From Streptomyces sp. TRM68416 (GTDB lineage Bacteria; Actinomycetota; Actinomycetes; Streptomycetales; Streptomycetaceae): a stretch of 64,000 nucleotides of DNA. Positions 8,714 through 17,515 of this stretch are shown here, one piece after another (positions within the stretch are counted from its first letter, which is position 1; every line of letters begins with the position of its first letter). The notes under the pieces were generated by a model. That model searched no databases and was not told where the DNA came from. It saw nothing but the letters and a program-made list of their open reading frames with translations. The stretch is from NCBI RefSeq assembly GCF_014596915.1, contig NZ_JACVWU010000024.1:1-64000 (forward strand), written 5' to 3'. A program made the translations under genes and the position numbers.

Positions 8714-8864
8714 GGCTGCCCTCCTTGACGTCTTCGTCGGCATCACCGGCGTGCGGCTCACGTCCGGGGGTTTTGAGGAATGCCGTGACTATCTCCCGGC
8801 CTGTGAGGGCGGTCACCCTTCCGTTCATTTAGTTCACGCTTATCCGGGAGGCACACTGACTGCC

Positions 8865-10568
8865 ATGCGCCTCCCCGTCCCCCGACCCCGCAGCCTGGCC
8901 GGCCAGCTCTTCGCCATGCAGGCCGTGCTGATAGCGGTGCTCGTCGCCGGGTACGCGCTGTTCACGTACGTCAGCGACCGCAGCCAGGCCGAGGAGGCGG
9001 CCGGCCGCCAGGCCCTGGCAGTGACCCGCTCGGTGGCGGACTCCCCGTCCGTACGCGAGGCGATCCGCACCTCCGACCCCACGGCCCGGCTCCAGCCGTA
9101 CGCGCAGCATGTGCAGCGGGACACCGAGGTCGACTTCGTCACGATCATGAACCCGGAGGGCATCCGCTGGACGCACCCCCGGCCGGAGGAGATCGGCCAG
9201 CGCTTCCGCGGCCACATCGAGGCCGCGCTGCGGGGCGAGGCGTTCACGGAGACGTACACCGGCACGCTCGGCCCGTCGGTCCGCGCGGTCGCCCCGGTCT
9301 GGGACGGCGGGAAGATCGTCGGCCTGGTCAGCGCGGGCATCCGGGTCGAGGAGATCAGCAAGCGGGCGCAGGGCCAGCTCGCGGCGCTCCTCGGAGTCGC
9401 GGGCGGCGCGCTCGCCCTGGGCGCGGTCGGCACCTACGTCATCAACGCCCGCCTGCGCCGGCACACCCACGGCATGAACGCCGCCGAGCTCAGCCGTATG
9501 CACGACTACCACCAAGCCGCGCTGCACGCCGTACGCGAGGGCCTGCTGATGCTGGACGGGCAGTTTCGGGTGGCCCTGGTCAACGACGGCGGACGGGAGC
9601 TGCTCGGCGTCTCGGAGGAGGTCATCGGCCAGTCCGTCGCCGACCTCGGACTGCCGCCCTCACTCACCGGCGCGCTGCTGGCCTCCGAGCCGCGGGTGGA
9701 CGAGGTGCACCTGACGGCGGACCGGGTGCTGGTGGTCAACACCTCCCCGGTCTCGGGCGGCGAGCGCCGCGGCACGGTCGCCACCCTGCGCGACGTCACC
9801 GAACTACAGTCCCTGATGGGCGAGTTGGACTCCGAACGCGGCTTCACCCAGGCCCTGCGCTCGCAGGCGCACGAGGCGGCGAACCGGTTGCACACGGTCG
9901 TGTCACTGATCGAGCTGGGGCGGGCGGAGGAGGCCGTGGAGTTCGCGACGGCTGAGCTTGAGCTGGCGCAGGCGCTCACCGACCAGGTGGTGGCGGCTGT
10001 GAGCGAGCCTGTGCTGGCGGCCCTGCTGCTGGGCAAGACGGCCCAGGCGAACGAGCGGGGCGTGGAGCTGGAGGTGTCGGAGGAGAGCCGCCTGGACGAC
10101 GGGTTGCTTCCCCCCTCCCTGCCCGCGCGGGACCTCGTGACGATCCTCGGCAACCTGATCGACAACGCCGTGGACGCGGCCCAGGGAAGCGCGCGGGCCC
10201 GGGTGACGGTCACCGCGTACGCGGAGGAGGCGTCGCTGGTCCTGCGGGTGGCGGACACCGGCGAGGGCGTGGATCCGGCGCACGCCGAGGCGGTCTTCGA
10301 GCGGGGCTTCTCCACGAAACCGGCCGGGCCCGGCGGGCGGGGACTGGGACTGGCGCTGGCCCGGCAGGCGGTGAGCCGCCACGAGGGGTCACTGACGGTG
10401 GCGGCGGCCGACGGGGGCGGGGCGGAGTTCGAGGTGCGGCTGCCGCTGGGGGGCGTACGGGCAGGTGAGGGCGGGGACTCGCCGGGGGGCGTGCAGGGGG
10501 ACGTGTCCGGGAGCGGGGTTTCGGAGGGCGTAGTTTCTGGGGGCGCAGTCTCTGGAGGCGACGTATGA
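8865..10568 (+). CDS. CitA/DcuS-type sensor histidine kinase
   Basis: 567 aa. TM1 lies at about residues 14-34, followed by an extracytoplasmic PAS-like sensor (VDFVTIMNPEG, RFRGHIEAALRGE), TM2 (AALLGVAGGALALGAVGTYV), a cytoplasmic PAS (GLLMLDGQFRVALVNDGGREL), the phospho-acceptor helix QAHEAANRLHTVVSLIELG typical of citrate/dicarboxylate kinases, and the ATPase (NLIDNAVDAA, ADTGEGV, GGRGLGLAL). It probably senses an external carboxylate and controls the divergent dctA. A Gly/Val/Ser-rich tail ends it. The stop overlaps the regulator start by four bases. Confidence 0.93.
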   Translation: MRLPVPRPRSLAGQLFAMQAVLIAVLVAGYALFTYVSDRSQAEEAAGRQALAVTRSVADSPSVREAIRTSDPTARLQPYAQHVQRDTEVDFVTIMNPEGIRWTHPRPEEIGQRFRGHIEAALRGEAFTETYTGTLGPSVRAVAPVWDGGKIVGLVSAGIRVEEISKRAQGQLAALLGVAGGALALGAVGTYVINARLRRHTHGMNAAELSRMHDYHQAALHAVREGLLMLDGQFRVALVNDGGRELLGVSEEVIGQSVADLGLPPSLTGALLASEPRVDEVHLTADRVLVVNTSPVSGGERRGTVATLRDVTELQSLMGELDSERGFTQALRSQAHEAANRLHTVVSLIELGRAEEAVEFATAELELAQALTDQVVAAVSEPVLAALLLGKTAQANERGVELEVSEESRLDDGLLPPSLPARDLVTILGNLIDNAVDAAQGSARARVTVTAYAEEASLVLRVADTGEGVDPAHAEAVFERGFSTKPAGPGGRGLGLALARQAVSRHEGSLTVAAADGGGAEFEVRLPLGGVRAGEGGDSPGGVQGDVSGSGVSEGVVSGGAVSGGDV

Positions 10569-11269
10569 CCACTTCCCCCAAGCAGATCCGTGTCCTGGTC
10601 GTGGAGGACGACCCCGTCGCCGCCGACGCGCACGTCATGTACGTCAACCGCGTCCCCGGCTTCACGGCCGTCGGCAAGGTCCATACGGGCGCGGAGGCGC
10701 GACGCGCCCTGGACCGTACGCCGGTGGACCTCCTCCTCCTCGACCTCCACCTCCCGGACGGCCACGGCCTCCAACTGGCGCGCTCCCTACGGGCGTCGGG
10801 CCATCAGACGGACGTGATCGCGGTGACGTCGGCGCGGGATCTGGCGGTGGTGCGGGAGGGCGTTGCCCTCGGGGTCGTGCAGTACGTGCTGAAGCCGTTC
10901 ACCTTCGCCACCCTGCGGGACCGGCTGGTGCGGTACGCCGAGTTCCGGGAGACGGCGGGGGAGGCCAGCGGCCAGGACGAGGTGGACCGCGCCCTGGCCA
11001 CACTGCGGGCGCCTGGTCCTGCGGCACTGCCGAAGGGGTTGAGCGCGCCGACGCTTGAGCGGGTGACCGTGGCGCTGCGGGACTGCGGGGAGGGGCTGAC
11101 TGCGGCGGGGGTGGCGGAGGCGGTTGGGATCTCGCGGATCACTGCTCGGCGGTATCTGGAGCATCTGGTGGACGCGGGGAGGGCGGCGCGGAGTCCGCAG
11201 TACGGGACTGTGGGGCGGCCTGAGCTGCGGTATCGGTGGGTTCGGGGGGAGGGGGAGCGGGGGCGGTAG
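10565..11269 (+). CDS. CitB/DcuR-type response regulator
   Basis: 234 aa. The receiver has acidic pocket EDDP, phospho-acceptor Asp in LLLLDLHLPDG, Thr/Ser in IAVTSA and Lys in YVLKPF. The C-terminal domain is the helix-turn-helix of the CitB family (VAEAVGISRITARRYLEHLV). ATGA overlap with the kinase gene shows co-translation. Likely target: the dctA promoter in the dctA/kinase gap. Its 3' end overlaps the minus-strand NLR gene by about 130 bases. Confidence 0.93.
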   Translation: MTTSPKQIRVLVVEDDPVAADAHVMYVNRVPGFTAVGKVHTGAEARRALDRTPVDLLLLDLHLPDGHGLQLARSLRASGHQTDVIAVTSARDLAVVREGVALGVVQYVLKPFTFATLRDRLVRYAEFRETAGEASGQDEVDRALATLRAPGPAALPKGLSAPTLERVTVALRDCGEGLTAAGVAEAVGISRITARRYLEHLVDAGRAARSPQYGTVGRPELRYRWVRGEGERGR

Positions 11270-13643
11270 GTGGGGTGGTGAGGGTGGTGGCTCGGGTGCG
11301 GGCGTCGGCGGGGGCGTTGGCTCGGGTATAGGCGTCGGCGGCCTCAAGGAAGGCGGCGCGGGCCTCGGCCGGGCGGCCGACCGTCTCGTGGAGGCCGGCC
11401 AGGTTGTACAGGGCCGCTCCCGTGCTGTACCAGTCCTCGCTCTCCCGACAGATCACCAGGGACGCGCCGTACGCCTGCATCGCCTCCTCCGCCCGGCCCG
11501 CCTCCCGCAGGGCGTTGCCGAGGTTGTTCCACGCGGTTGCCTCACGGGGGCGGTCTCCGGTGCTCTGGTGCAGGTCGCGGGCCCGGGAGTGGGCCTGTAC
11601 CGCCTCCTCCACCCGTCCCGCCTCCCGCAGGGCGTTGCCGAGGTTGTTCCATGTGCTCGCCTCGCCAGCGCGGTTCCTGGCTGCTTGGTGCAGGTCGCGG
11701 GCCCGGGTGAGGACCCCCACCGCCTCCTCCACCCGGCCCGCATCCCCCAGGGCGAGGCCGAGGTGGTTCCACGCGTCTGCCTCGCCGGAGCCGTCCCCGG
11801 CGGCCTGGTGCAGGTCGCGGGCCCGGGTGAGGACCTGTACCGCCTCCTCCACCCGTCCCGCCCGCCGCAGGGCGAGGCCGAGGTTGTTCCACGCGCCCGC
11901 CTCGGCCAGCCGGTCACCCGCCCGCCCGGCCGCCTCCCGCGCCACCTCCGCCACCGCGATCCAGTCGTCGACATGCCGCCGCCAGAGCAGATACTCCGCC
12001 AGGCACTCGGCCAGCCGCACAGCCTCCCGCCCGAACCGTTCCTCCCGCCCCCACTCCACCGCCGCCACCAGCCCCGCCCGCTCAGCGTCGAACCACGCCA
12101 ACGCCTCCCCCCGCTCCCCGAACCGCTCCGGCACCTCCCTCCCCGGCAACCACCGCAACCGGTCATCCGCCGCATCCGCCCACCGCAGGTAAAAGCCCAG
12201 CACCCGCTCCCGAGCCCGATCCCCCTCCTCCCGCAACCCCCCATCCCCCGCCACCACACCCACCCCGAACGCTCGCACCAAGTCATGCAACCGCCACCAC
12301 CCACGCCCACTCCCCCGCTCCACGAGATGCGCACGGGCGAGGGCCCTCAGTTCCCGTACCGGCGGTGCCTCTGCACCGACCAGCGCGGCGACGACCTCGT
12401 CGCTCGCCTCGGGCCCCGGAGCCAGCGCGAGCAGGCGCAGCAACCGGGCCTGCTCGGGCGGCAGTCGGCGATACGAGAGGTCGAAAGCGGCGCGGACGCT
12501 GCGCTCGCCGTCGTCGAGGTGGTCGAGCAGGTCGCGGGACTCGGTCAGCTCCGCCACGAGGTCGGTCACCGCCATGCCCGGGTCCTCCGTCAGCAGAGCG
12601 GCCACGATCTGCAGGGCCAGCGGCAGGCGTCCGCAGAGAGCGGCGAGACTCAAGGCCGCGTCGCGATCCTCGGCGGCCCGGGTGTCGCACGGGTCGGCGA
12701 TCCGCAGGGCACGGTCGAGGAGTTCGCACGCCTCCCCGGGGGTGAGCTGGTCCAACGGGACGAGCCTGGCCCCGAGTTGAGACAGCTTGTCCCTGGAGGT
12801 GACCAGGACCCGGTGGCAGGCGTGGCCGGGCAGGAGGGGGCGTACCTGGTCCGGCGAGGAGGCGTTGTCGGCGAGGACGAGGACGGGGCCGTGTTCCCGG
12901 GCTCGGGCGGCTAGAGCGGAGCGATAGAGGGCGGCTCGCTGCTCCGGGGCCGTGGGGATGTGCTCGGGCCGAATGCCGAGGGTCAGCAGCAGGGCTTGCA
13001 GGGCCCGGTCGGCGGTGACGGGCTCCTGGTCGTAGCCGTGCAGGTCGAGGAAGAGCACCCCGCCGGGAAACCAGCCCTTGGAAAGGGCCTGGTGAGCGGC
13101 CTCGATCGCCAGGGCCGTCTTGCCGATGCCGCCGAGGCCGGACACGGCGGCGTGCAGAACGGCGGCCGGAGTCTCCGCCGCCCCCTCCCCGGCCGGGTCC
13201 AGCACAGCCAGCAGCGCCGCCGCCTCGTCCTCCCGCCCGGTGAACCCACCGGGCCTCGGCGGCAGCCCCGCCATGGCCTCGGGTACGGCGGCCCCGCCCT
13301 GCTGGATCACGACCTGCACGCCGATCACCTCGCGCAGGAAGACCCCGCCCCGGAAGTCGGTGTGGTCCCGGCCGTACCAGGCAGCCCCGCTCCCCGGGGC
13401 GTCCTGCTCCATGGCCTGCGCGACGGCTCCGGCGAGCCCGGGATCGTCGGCGAGCAGTTTCACCACCCGCTCGCCCCAGGCCCGCACCGCCTGCGCCCGC
13501 TCCGGCCTGCCCGCCGCGTCGGCGAGCGCCTGCGCGGAGGAATCCGGGTCCAGACCCAGTACGCGCGTCAGCTCGTCGACCGCCCCGCGCCCCACGTCTC
13601 CGGCCGCGCCGCCGGCCAGGGCCTCCAGCAACGCCGTTCTCAT
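11139..13643 (-). CDS. NB-ARC-TPR NLR-like protein (module 1, minus-strand partner)
   Basis: 834 aa STAND NTPase. Residues 1-85 form a predicted helical domain with no enzyme motif. At 90-110 lies the motif YGRDHTDFRGGVF followed by IGVQVV, related to the motif in neighbouring modules. NB-ARC follows: P-loop GLGGIGKT (169-176), kinase-2 VLVLADNAS, sensor VLVTSRDK, GLPL-like LPLALQIVA and the winged-helix RLHDLVRAFG. The C-terminal third is a TPR array of 40-residue units (AWNNLGLALRRAGRVEEAVQ). Such proteins act as ligand-triggered switches in bacterial immunity; the trigger here is unknown. The last ~50 residues run past the end of the homologous proteins and overlap the response-regulator gene. 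The only intact NLR frame of the four. Confidence 0.88.
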   Translation of the reverse strand: MRTALLEALAGGAAGDVGRGAVDELTRVLGLDPDSSAQALADAAGRPERAQAVRAWGERVVKLLADDPGLAGAVAQAMEQDAPGSGAAWYGRDHTDFRGGVFLREVIGVQVVIQQGGAAVPEAMAGLPPRPGGFTGREDEAAALLAVLDPAGEGAAETPAAVLHAAVSGLGGIGKTALAIEAAHQALSKGWFPGGVLFLDLHGYDQEPVTADRALQALLLTLGIRPEHIPTAPEQRAALYRSALAARAREHGPVLVLADNASSPDQVRPLLPGHACHRVLVTSRDKLSQLGARLVPLDQLTPGEACELLDRALRIADPCDTRAAEDRDAALSLAALCGRLPLALQIVAALLTEDPGMAVTDLVAELTESRDLLDHLDDGERSVRAAFDLSYRRLPPEQARLLRLLALAPGPEASDEVVAALVGAEAPPVRELRALARAHLVERGSGRGWWRLHDLVRAFGVGVVAGDGGLREEGDRARERVLGFYLRWADAADDRLRWLPGREVPERFGERGEALAWFDAERAGLVAAVEWGREERFGREAVRLAECLAEYLLWRRHVDDWIAVAEVAREAAGRAGDRLAEAGAWNNLGLALRRAGRVEEAVQVLTRARDLHQAAGDGSGEADAWNHLGLALGDAGRVEEAVGVLTRARDLHQAARNRAGEASTWNNLGNALREAGRVEEAVQAHSRARDLHQSTGDRPREATAWNNLGNALREAGRAEEAMQAYGASLVICRESEDWYSTGAALYNLAGLHETVGRPAEARAAFLEAADAYTRANAPADARTRATTLTTPPTAPAPPPPEPTDTAAQAAPQSRTADSAPPSPRPPDAPDTAEQ
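11440..11910 (-). repeat. 120-base tandem repeats encoding TPRs (module 1, minus)
   Basis: At least four consecutive units of 120 bases, each coding one 40-residue TPR built around AWNNLG / AGRVEEAV / RARDLHQ. The units are highly similar at DNA level, and almost identical to the plus-strand repeats at 16.09-16.56 kb. Confidence 0.85.
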
Positions 13644-13681
13644 GCACCGTTCCGTCCTGTGGCGCCACCTCTGTGAGTCAA

Positions 13682-13768
13682 CGGTACGGCGTCAGCACGA
13701 CCCGCGCGCCGAGGTTCACCGTTGCCAACCCCCCGTTACAGCCGGTCACTTGGGACTACGCTGGCAGG
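13682..13768. promoter_or_regulatory. divergent promoter region of NLR module 1
   Basis: On the plus strand TACGCT (13757-13762) ends six bases before ATG 13769, the arrangement expected for a leaderless transcript of the PNP gene. On the minus strand TACCGT (complement of 13682-13687) could be the -10 box of the NLR gene, with a leader of about 30 bases. No clear -35 boxes. Confidence 0.45.
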
Positions 13769-14653
13769 ATGCCGGAGACAGCCCCGACCGTCCTGGTCCT
13801 CACCGCCCTCGCGCTCGAATACCGCGCCGTCCGCGACCACATCACGGACCGGGAGGAACTCGTCCACCCCAACGGAACCCGCGTCGAACGCGGCCGACTC
13901 CCCAAGGGCGACCACGACGGCCCGTCCGGCGCCGCCGACTGGCACGTGGCCCTCGCCGAGTTGGGCGAAGGCACCAGGACGGCCGCCGCGCTCACCACGC
14001 AGCTCATCACCTGGCTAAAGCCGCAGGCCGTCCTGTTCGTAGGCGTCGCGGGCAGCCTCAAGGACGACATCGAGATCGGCGACGTCGTCATCGGCACGAA
14101 GGTCTACGGCATCCACGGCGGCAAGCAGACCCCGAACGGCTTCCTGGTCCGCCCCGAGGCCTGGCCGGTCTCCAACGCGCTGTTGAACGCGGCCCGTTCA
14201 GCGGTACGGGACATGCCCGACGTGCGGGCCCATTGCAAGCCCATCGCCTCCGGGGACGTGGTCCTCGCCGACGCCGAGTCGGAGATCGCCCGCCACCTGC
14301 GCGAGAACTACAACGACGCCGCGGCGATCGAGATGGAGGGCTCCGGCGCGGCCCAGGCCGCCCACCTCAACGGCCGGCTGGACGCCCTGGTCATCCGGGG
14401 CATCAGCGACAATGCCAACGCCGACAAGCCCACCGCCGACGCCCAGGGTTCGCAGGAACGCGCCGCCCGGCAGGCCGCCTCGGTGGCGGTGGCCGTCCTG
14501 CGCAAACACCGGCCGCGTGAGGGGTCCGCCGACGCCGAGGAGCGTCCCCATGTCCGCGGGGACGGCGGTACGACGTACGGCGGCGACCACATCGACTTCC
14601 GGGGCGGCACCTTCCACGGCCCCGTCACCGGCAAGACCGACCGTCGGGGGTAA
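13769..14653 (+). CDS. PNP/MTAN-like nucleosidase domain protein with C-terminal NLR-associated motif
   Basis: 294 aa. It shows the phosphorylase-superfamily fold of MTA/SAH nucleosidases: VLTALALEYRAV, VGVAGSLKDDIEIGDVVI, IASGDVVLAD, the substrate-binding AIEMEGSG and the catalytic-Asp motif VIRGISDNAN. Residues 270-289 carry YGGDHIDFRGGTFHGPV, shared with the N-termini of nearby NLRs. The stop TAA directly follows a G5 run; removing one base fuses this frame to the NB-ARC-TPR frame downstream (987 aa total). PNP domains attached to STAND proteins are known effectors that hydrolyse nucleosides or ATP; activity here is inferred. Promoter spacing suggests a leaderless mRNA. Confidence 0.82.
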   Translation: MPETAPTVLVLTALALEYRAVRDHITDREELVHPNGTRVERGRLPKGDHDGPSGAADWHVALAELGEGTRTAAALTTQLITWLKPQAVLFVGVAGSLKDDIEIGDVVIGTKVYGIHGGKQTPNGFLVRPEAWPVSNALLNAARSAVRDMPDVRAHCKPIASGDVVLADAESEIARHLRENYNDAAAIEMEGSGAAQAAHLNGRLDALVIRGISDNANADKPTADAQGSQERAARQAASVAVAVLRKHRPREGSADAEERPHVRGDGGTTYGGDHIDFRGGTFHGPVTGKTDRRG

Positions 14654-16733
14654 CCGGGGAACGGCCCACGGCCCGGCCCCCCACGCGAGCGCGACGCTGC
14701 CGCTCCGCCCGCCGGGTTTCACCGGCCGCTCGGCGGAACTGGACCGCCTGCTCCCCCACCTCGCCCCGACCTACGACGACACGACAGCTCTTCCGCTACT
14801 CATCTTCGCCGTCACCGGCATGGGCGGCATCGGCAAGACGGCGCTGGCGGTGGAGGCGGCACACCGGGCACGCGGGCAGGGCTGGTTCCCGGGCGGAACA
14901 CTCTTCGTGGACCTGCGCGGCTACGACGACGATCCCGTCACCGCCGACCAGGCGGTACTGGCCCTGCTGGACGCCCTCGGCGTACGGGACCGGGACCTAC
15001 CGCCGACGCCCGAGCGCCAGTACGACGCGTACCGCACGCTGCTCGCCGAGCGTCGAGACCGAATGCTGCTGATCCTCGACAACGCGTCGGACCCGTCCCA
15101 GTACCTGCCCCTCCTGCCCGGCACGGACCACCACAGAGTACTCATCACGTCCCGCGACCGCCCCGACGCGCTGCCGATCCGCCTCATCGACCTGGAGACC
15201 CTCGCCCCGGACGACTCCGTGACCCTGATCGCGCGGGCCCTGCACGACACGGACGAGCGTGACGAGCGTCCGGCGCGGGAGGTCGACGCCGTACGCGAAC
15301 TGGCAGACCTCTGCGGCCATTTGCCCCTCGCCCTACAGATCGCCGCGGGCATGCTGCGTCGGCGACGACATCGGGACATCGCCTCTCTCGTCACCGAGAT
15401 CCGAAGCGCCGCGGACCCGACGGCCGCCCTCGACCAGGGCAGCCCCGGGAGGGACCTGTACGGCCGGTCCCTGGTCCTGCGCCCGGTACTGGAAACCTCG
15501 TACCGTCGACTCCCGCCCGAACAGGCACGGTTGCTGCGGCTGCTCGCGCTGGCTCCGGGGGTGGAGACCGGCACGGAGGCGATCTGCGCGCTTGCGGATC
15601 GTGAGGAGTCGGTGGTTCTGGGGTTGTTGGAGGACTTGGACGCGGCTCATCTCGTCATGCCGGTGCGGAGTGTCGACGGTACGGCTGCTGATGTTCGGTG
15701 GCGGTTGCATGACTTGGTGCGGGCGTTCGGGCTGGGGGTGGTGGCGGGGGATGGGGGGTTGCGGGAGGAGGGGGATCGGGCTCGGGAGCGGGTGCTGGGC
15801 TTCTACCTGCGGTGGGCGGGTGCGGCGGATGGCCGGTTGCGGTGGTTGCCGGGGAGGGAGGTGCTGGAGCGGTTTGGGGAGCGGGGGGAGGCGTTGGCGT
15901 GGTTTGACGCTGAGCGGGCGGGGTTGGTGGCGGCGGTGGAGTGGGGGCGGGAGGAGCGGTTCGGGCGGGAGGTGGTGTGGCTGGCCGCGTGCCTGGCGGA
16001 GTATCTGGACTGGCGGCGGTATTTCGACGACTGGGTCGCGGTGGCGGAGGCGGCGGTGGAGGCGGCCGGGCGGGCGGGTGACCGGCTGGGCGAGGCGGAC
16101 GCGTGGAACAACCTCGGCCTCGCCCTGCGGGGGGTGGGCCGGGTGGAGGAGGCGGTGCAGGCCCACTCCCGGGCCCGCGATCTGCTCCAGGCCGCCGGGG
16201 ACCGCCCCGGCGAGGCGGACGCGTGGAACAACCTCGGCATCGCCCTGCGGGAGGCGGGCCGGGTGGAGGAGGCGGTGCAGGCTCTCACTCGGGCCCGCGA
16301 CCTGTTCCAGGCCGCCGGGAATCGCCCCGGCGAGGCGAGCGCGTGGAACAACCTCGGCATCGCCCTGCGGGAGGCGGGCCGGGTGGAGGAGGCGGTGCAG
16401 GCCCACACCCGGGCCCGCGACCTGCACCGGGCCGTCGGGAACCGCCCCCGCGAGGCGAGCGCGTGGAACAACCTCGGCCTCGCCCTGGGGGAGGCGGGCA
16501 GGGTGGAGGAGGCGGTCGAGGCGTACGGCACGTCCCTGGAAATCTGCCGGGAGTGCGAGCACTGGTACGGCGCGGGGCAAGCCCTGTACAACCTGGCCGA
16601 CCTTCACGAGACGGTCGGCCGCCCGGCCGAGGCCCGCGCCGCCTACCTTGAGGCCGCCGACGCCTACACCCTCGCCAACGCTCCCGCCGACACTACCGGC
16701 GCCCGCACCCGAGCCACCGCCCTACCGCAGTAA
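14550..16733 (+). CDS. NB-ARC-TPR NLR-like protein (module 1, plus-strand)
   Basis: The frame begins inside the PNP gene. ATG 14550 has GAGGAG seven bases upstream and gives 727 aa, of which the first ~33 are read from PNP coding sequence in another frame. No start codon exists between the PNP stop and the P-loop, so expression needs this start or a +1 shift from PNP. NB-ARC: GMGGIGKT (residues 90-97), LLILDNASD, VLITSRDRPD, LPLALQIAA, RLHDLVRAFG. TPR array at about 15.99-16.7 kb. The C-terminal half is nearly identical to that of the minus-strand NLR, the P-loop half is not, indicating mosaic history. Probably the sensor part of a PNP-NLR fusion. Confidence 0.78.
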   Translation: MSAGTAVRRTAATTSTSGAAPSTAPSPARPTVGGNRGTAHGPAPHASATLPLRPPGFTGRSAELDRLLPHLAPTYDDTTALPLLIFAVTGMGGIGKTALAVEAAHRARGQGWFPGGTLFVDLRGYDDDPVTADQAVLALLDALGVRDRDLPPTPERQYDAYRTLLAERRDRMLLILDNASDPSQYLPLLPGTDHHRVLITSRDRPDALPIRLIDLETLAPDDSVTLIARALHDTDERDERPAREVDAVRELADLCGHLPLALQIAAGMLRRRRHRDIASLVTEIRSAADPTAALDQGSPGRDLYGRSLVLRPVLETSYRRLPPEQARLLRLLALAPGVETGTEAICALADREESVVLGLLEDLDAAHLVMPVRSVDGTAADVRWRLHDLVRAFGLGVVAGDGGLREEGDRARERVLGFYLRWAGAADGRLRWLPGREVLERFGERGEALAWFDAERAGLVAAVEWGREERFGREVVWLAACLAEYLDWRRYFDDWVAVAEAAVEAAGRAGDRLGEADAWNNLGLALRGVGRVEEAVQAHSRARDLLQAAGDRPGEADAWNNLGIALREAGRVEEAVQALTRARDLFQAAGNRPGEASAWNNLGIALREAGRVEEAVQAHTRARDLHRAVGNRPREASAWNNLGLALGEAGRVEEAVEAYGTSLEICRECEHWYGAGQALYNLADLHETVGRPAEARAAYLEAADAYTLANAPADTTGARTRATALPQ
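14646..14653 (+). other. G5 run and stop separating PNP from NB-ARC
   Basis: Reads CGG GGG TAA in the PNP frame. With one G fewer, the reading frame continues without a stop through the whole NB-ARC-TPR protein. It could be a real inactivating insertion, a phase-variable tract, a +1 recoding site (slip at a stop codon) or a sequence error. Confidence 0.6.
16090..16560 (+). repeat. 120-base tandem repeats encoding TPRs (module 1, plus)
   Basis: Four 120-base units starting near 16098, 16218, 16338 and 16458, each encoding one TPR with AWNNLGxALREAGRVEEAV. High DNA identity between units allows slippage or unequal recombination to change repeat number. Confidence 0.85.
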
Positions 16734-16742
16734 CCCCACCCC

Positions 16743-17249
16743 TCACCCCACCCCCACATACCCCCGAGCCCCCCGCCAAGGCACCACCGCCCACATCCGC
16801 GTCCCACCCCCGGGCTCCCGCGCCTCCCCGAACCCCCACTCCCCCTCGCATGCCCGCACCACGCACCCGAGCACCCGCAGCGCGGCCCGCCTCCGGGCGT
16901 CACAGGCCGCCGCCAGCCGGGGGTGGGTATGGCGGGGGTGACCGTCGTAGAGGATCACGCGGAGGTCGCCGTCCCGGTACCGCAGGGACACGTACACCTC
17001 GCTGTCCGGCGTGAACCGGCAGGCGCAGGCGGCGAGTTCGGCGACGACTTGGACCACCGCGTCCGTCATGTCGGCGAGGCCGTGGGTCTGGAGGACGACG
17101 CGGGTGGCGGCGCGGGCGATTCGGGCGCTGGCCGGGCCGGCGGGGAGGGTGAGGCTGTAGGCAAGGGTGTCGGGGGACGGCGGCGGGGTGCGGCGTTCGT
17201 CTGTGGAGAGGGGGCAGGGGGAGACGGTTCCGGCGATGGATGTGGACAT
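16743..17249 (-). CDS. HATPase_c-type regulatory ATPase-like protein, degenerate N box
   Basis: 168 aa from ATG 17249 with GAGGAG six bases upstream. The size and fold match the RsbW/SpoIIAB-like ATP-binding proteins that accompany XRE-DUF397 pairs in Streptomyces: the N-box helix is AVVQVVAELAACACRF, then LRVILYDGHP and GTRMWAVVPW. The usual Asn of the N box (ELxxNA) is replaced by Cys, so ATP binding is doubtful. It faces the XRE/DUF397 genes, a conserved grouping of unknown biochemical role. Confidence 0.75.
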   Translation of the reverse strand: MSTSIAGTVSPCPLSTDERRTPPPSPDTLAYSLTLPAGPASARIARAATRVVLQTHGLADMTDAVVQVVAELAACACRFTPDSEVYVSLRYRDGDLRVILYDGHPRHTHPRLAAACDARRRAALRVLGCVVRACEGEWGFGEAREPGGGTRMWAVVPWRGARGYVGVG

Positions 17250-17515
17250 GAACGACTCCTCGGCGTAAGTGACTTCACCCGGCGGCCGGTGGCTTGTCTC
17301 TCCGGCACGAACCCGCCCCTCCCGGAGAAGGAGAACGCGGACAGGCTCGCGCGATGCGCTTCCGACAACGCCGGTGCGTAATGGTTGCCTTACTGACCGT
17401 AGAGCATTGTTGGGCACACGTGCCACATACTCCGACTCATTGCCGCCCTAGAATTGGACCCGCGTGACAGACGCAGGGCAGACTGACCCCCGACCAACGG
17501 GGAGGAAGCACACCG

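Noticed and set aside
7019..8728. 569-codon plus-strand frame over the transporter gene
   Set aside because: Antisense shadow; the minus strand encodes a complete DctA-type symporter.
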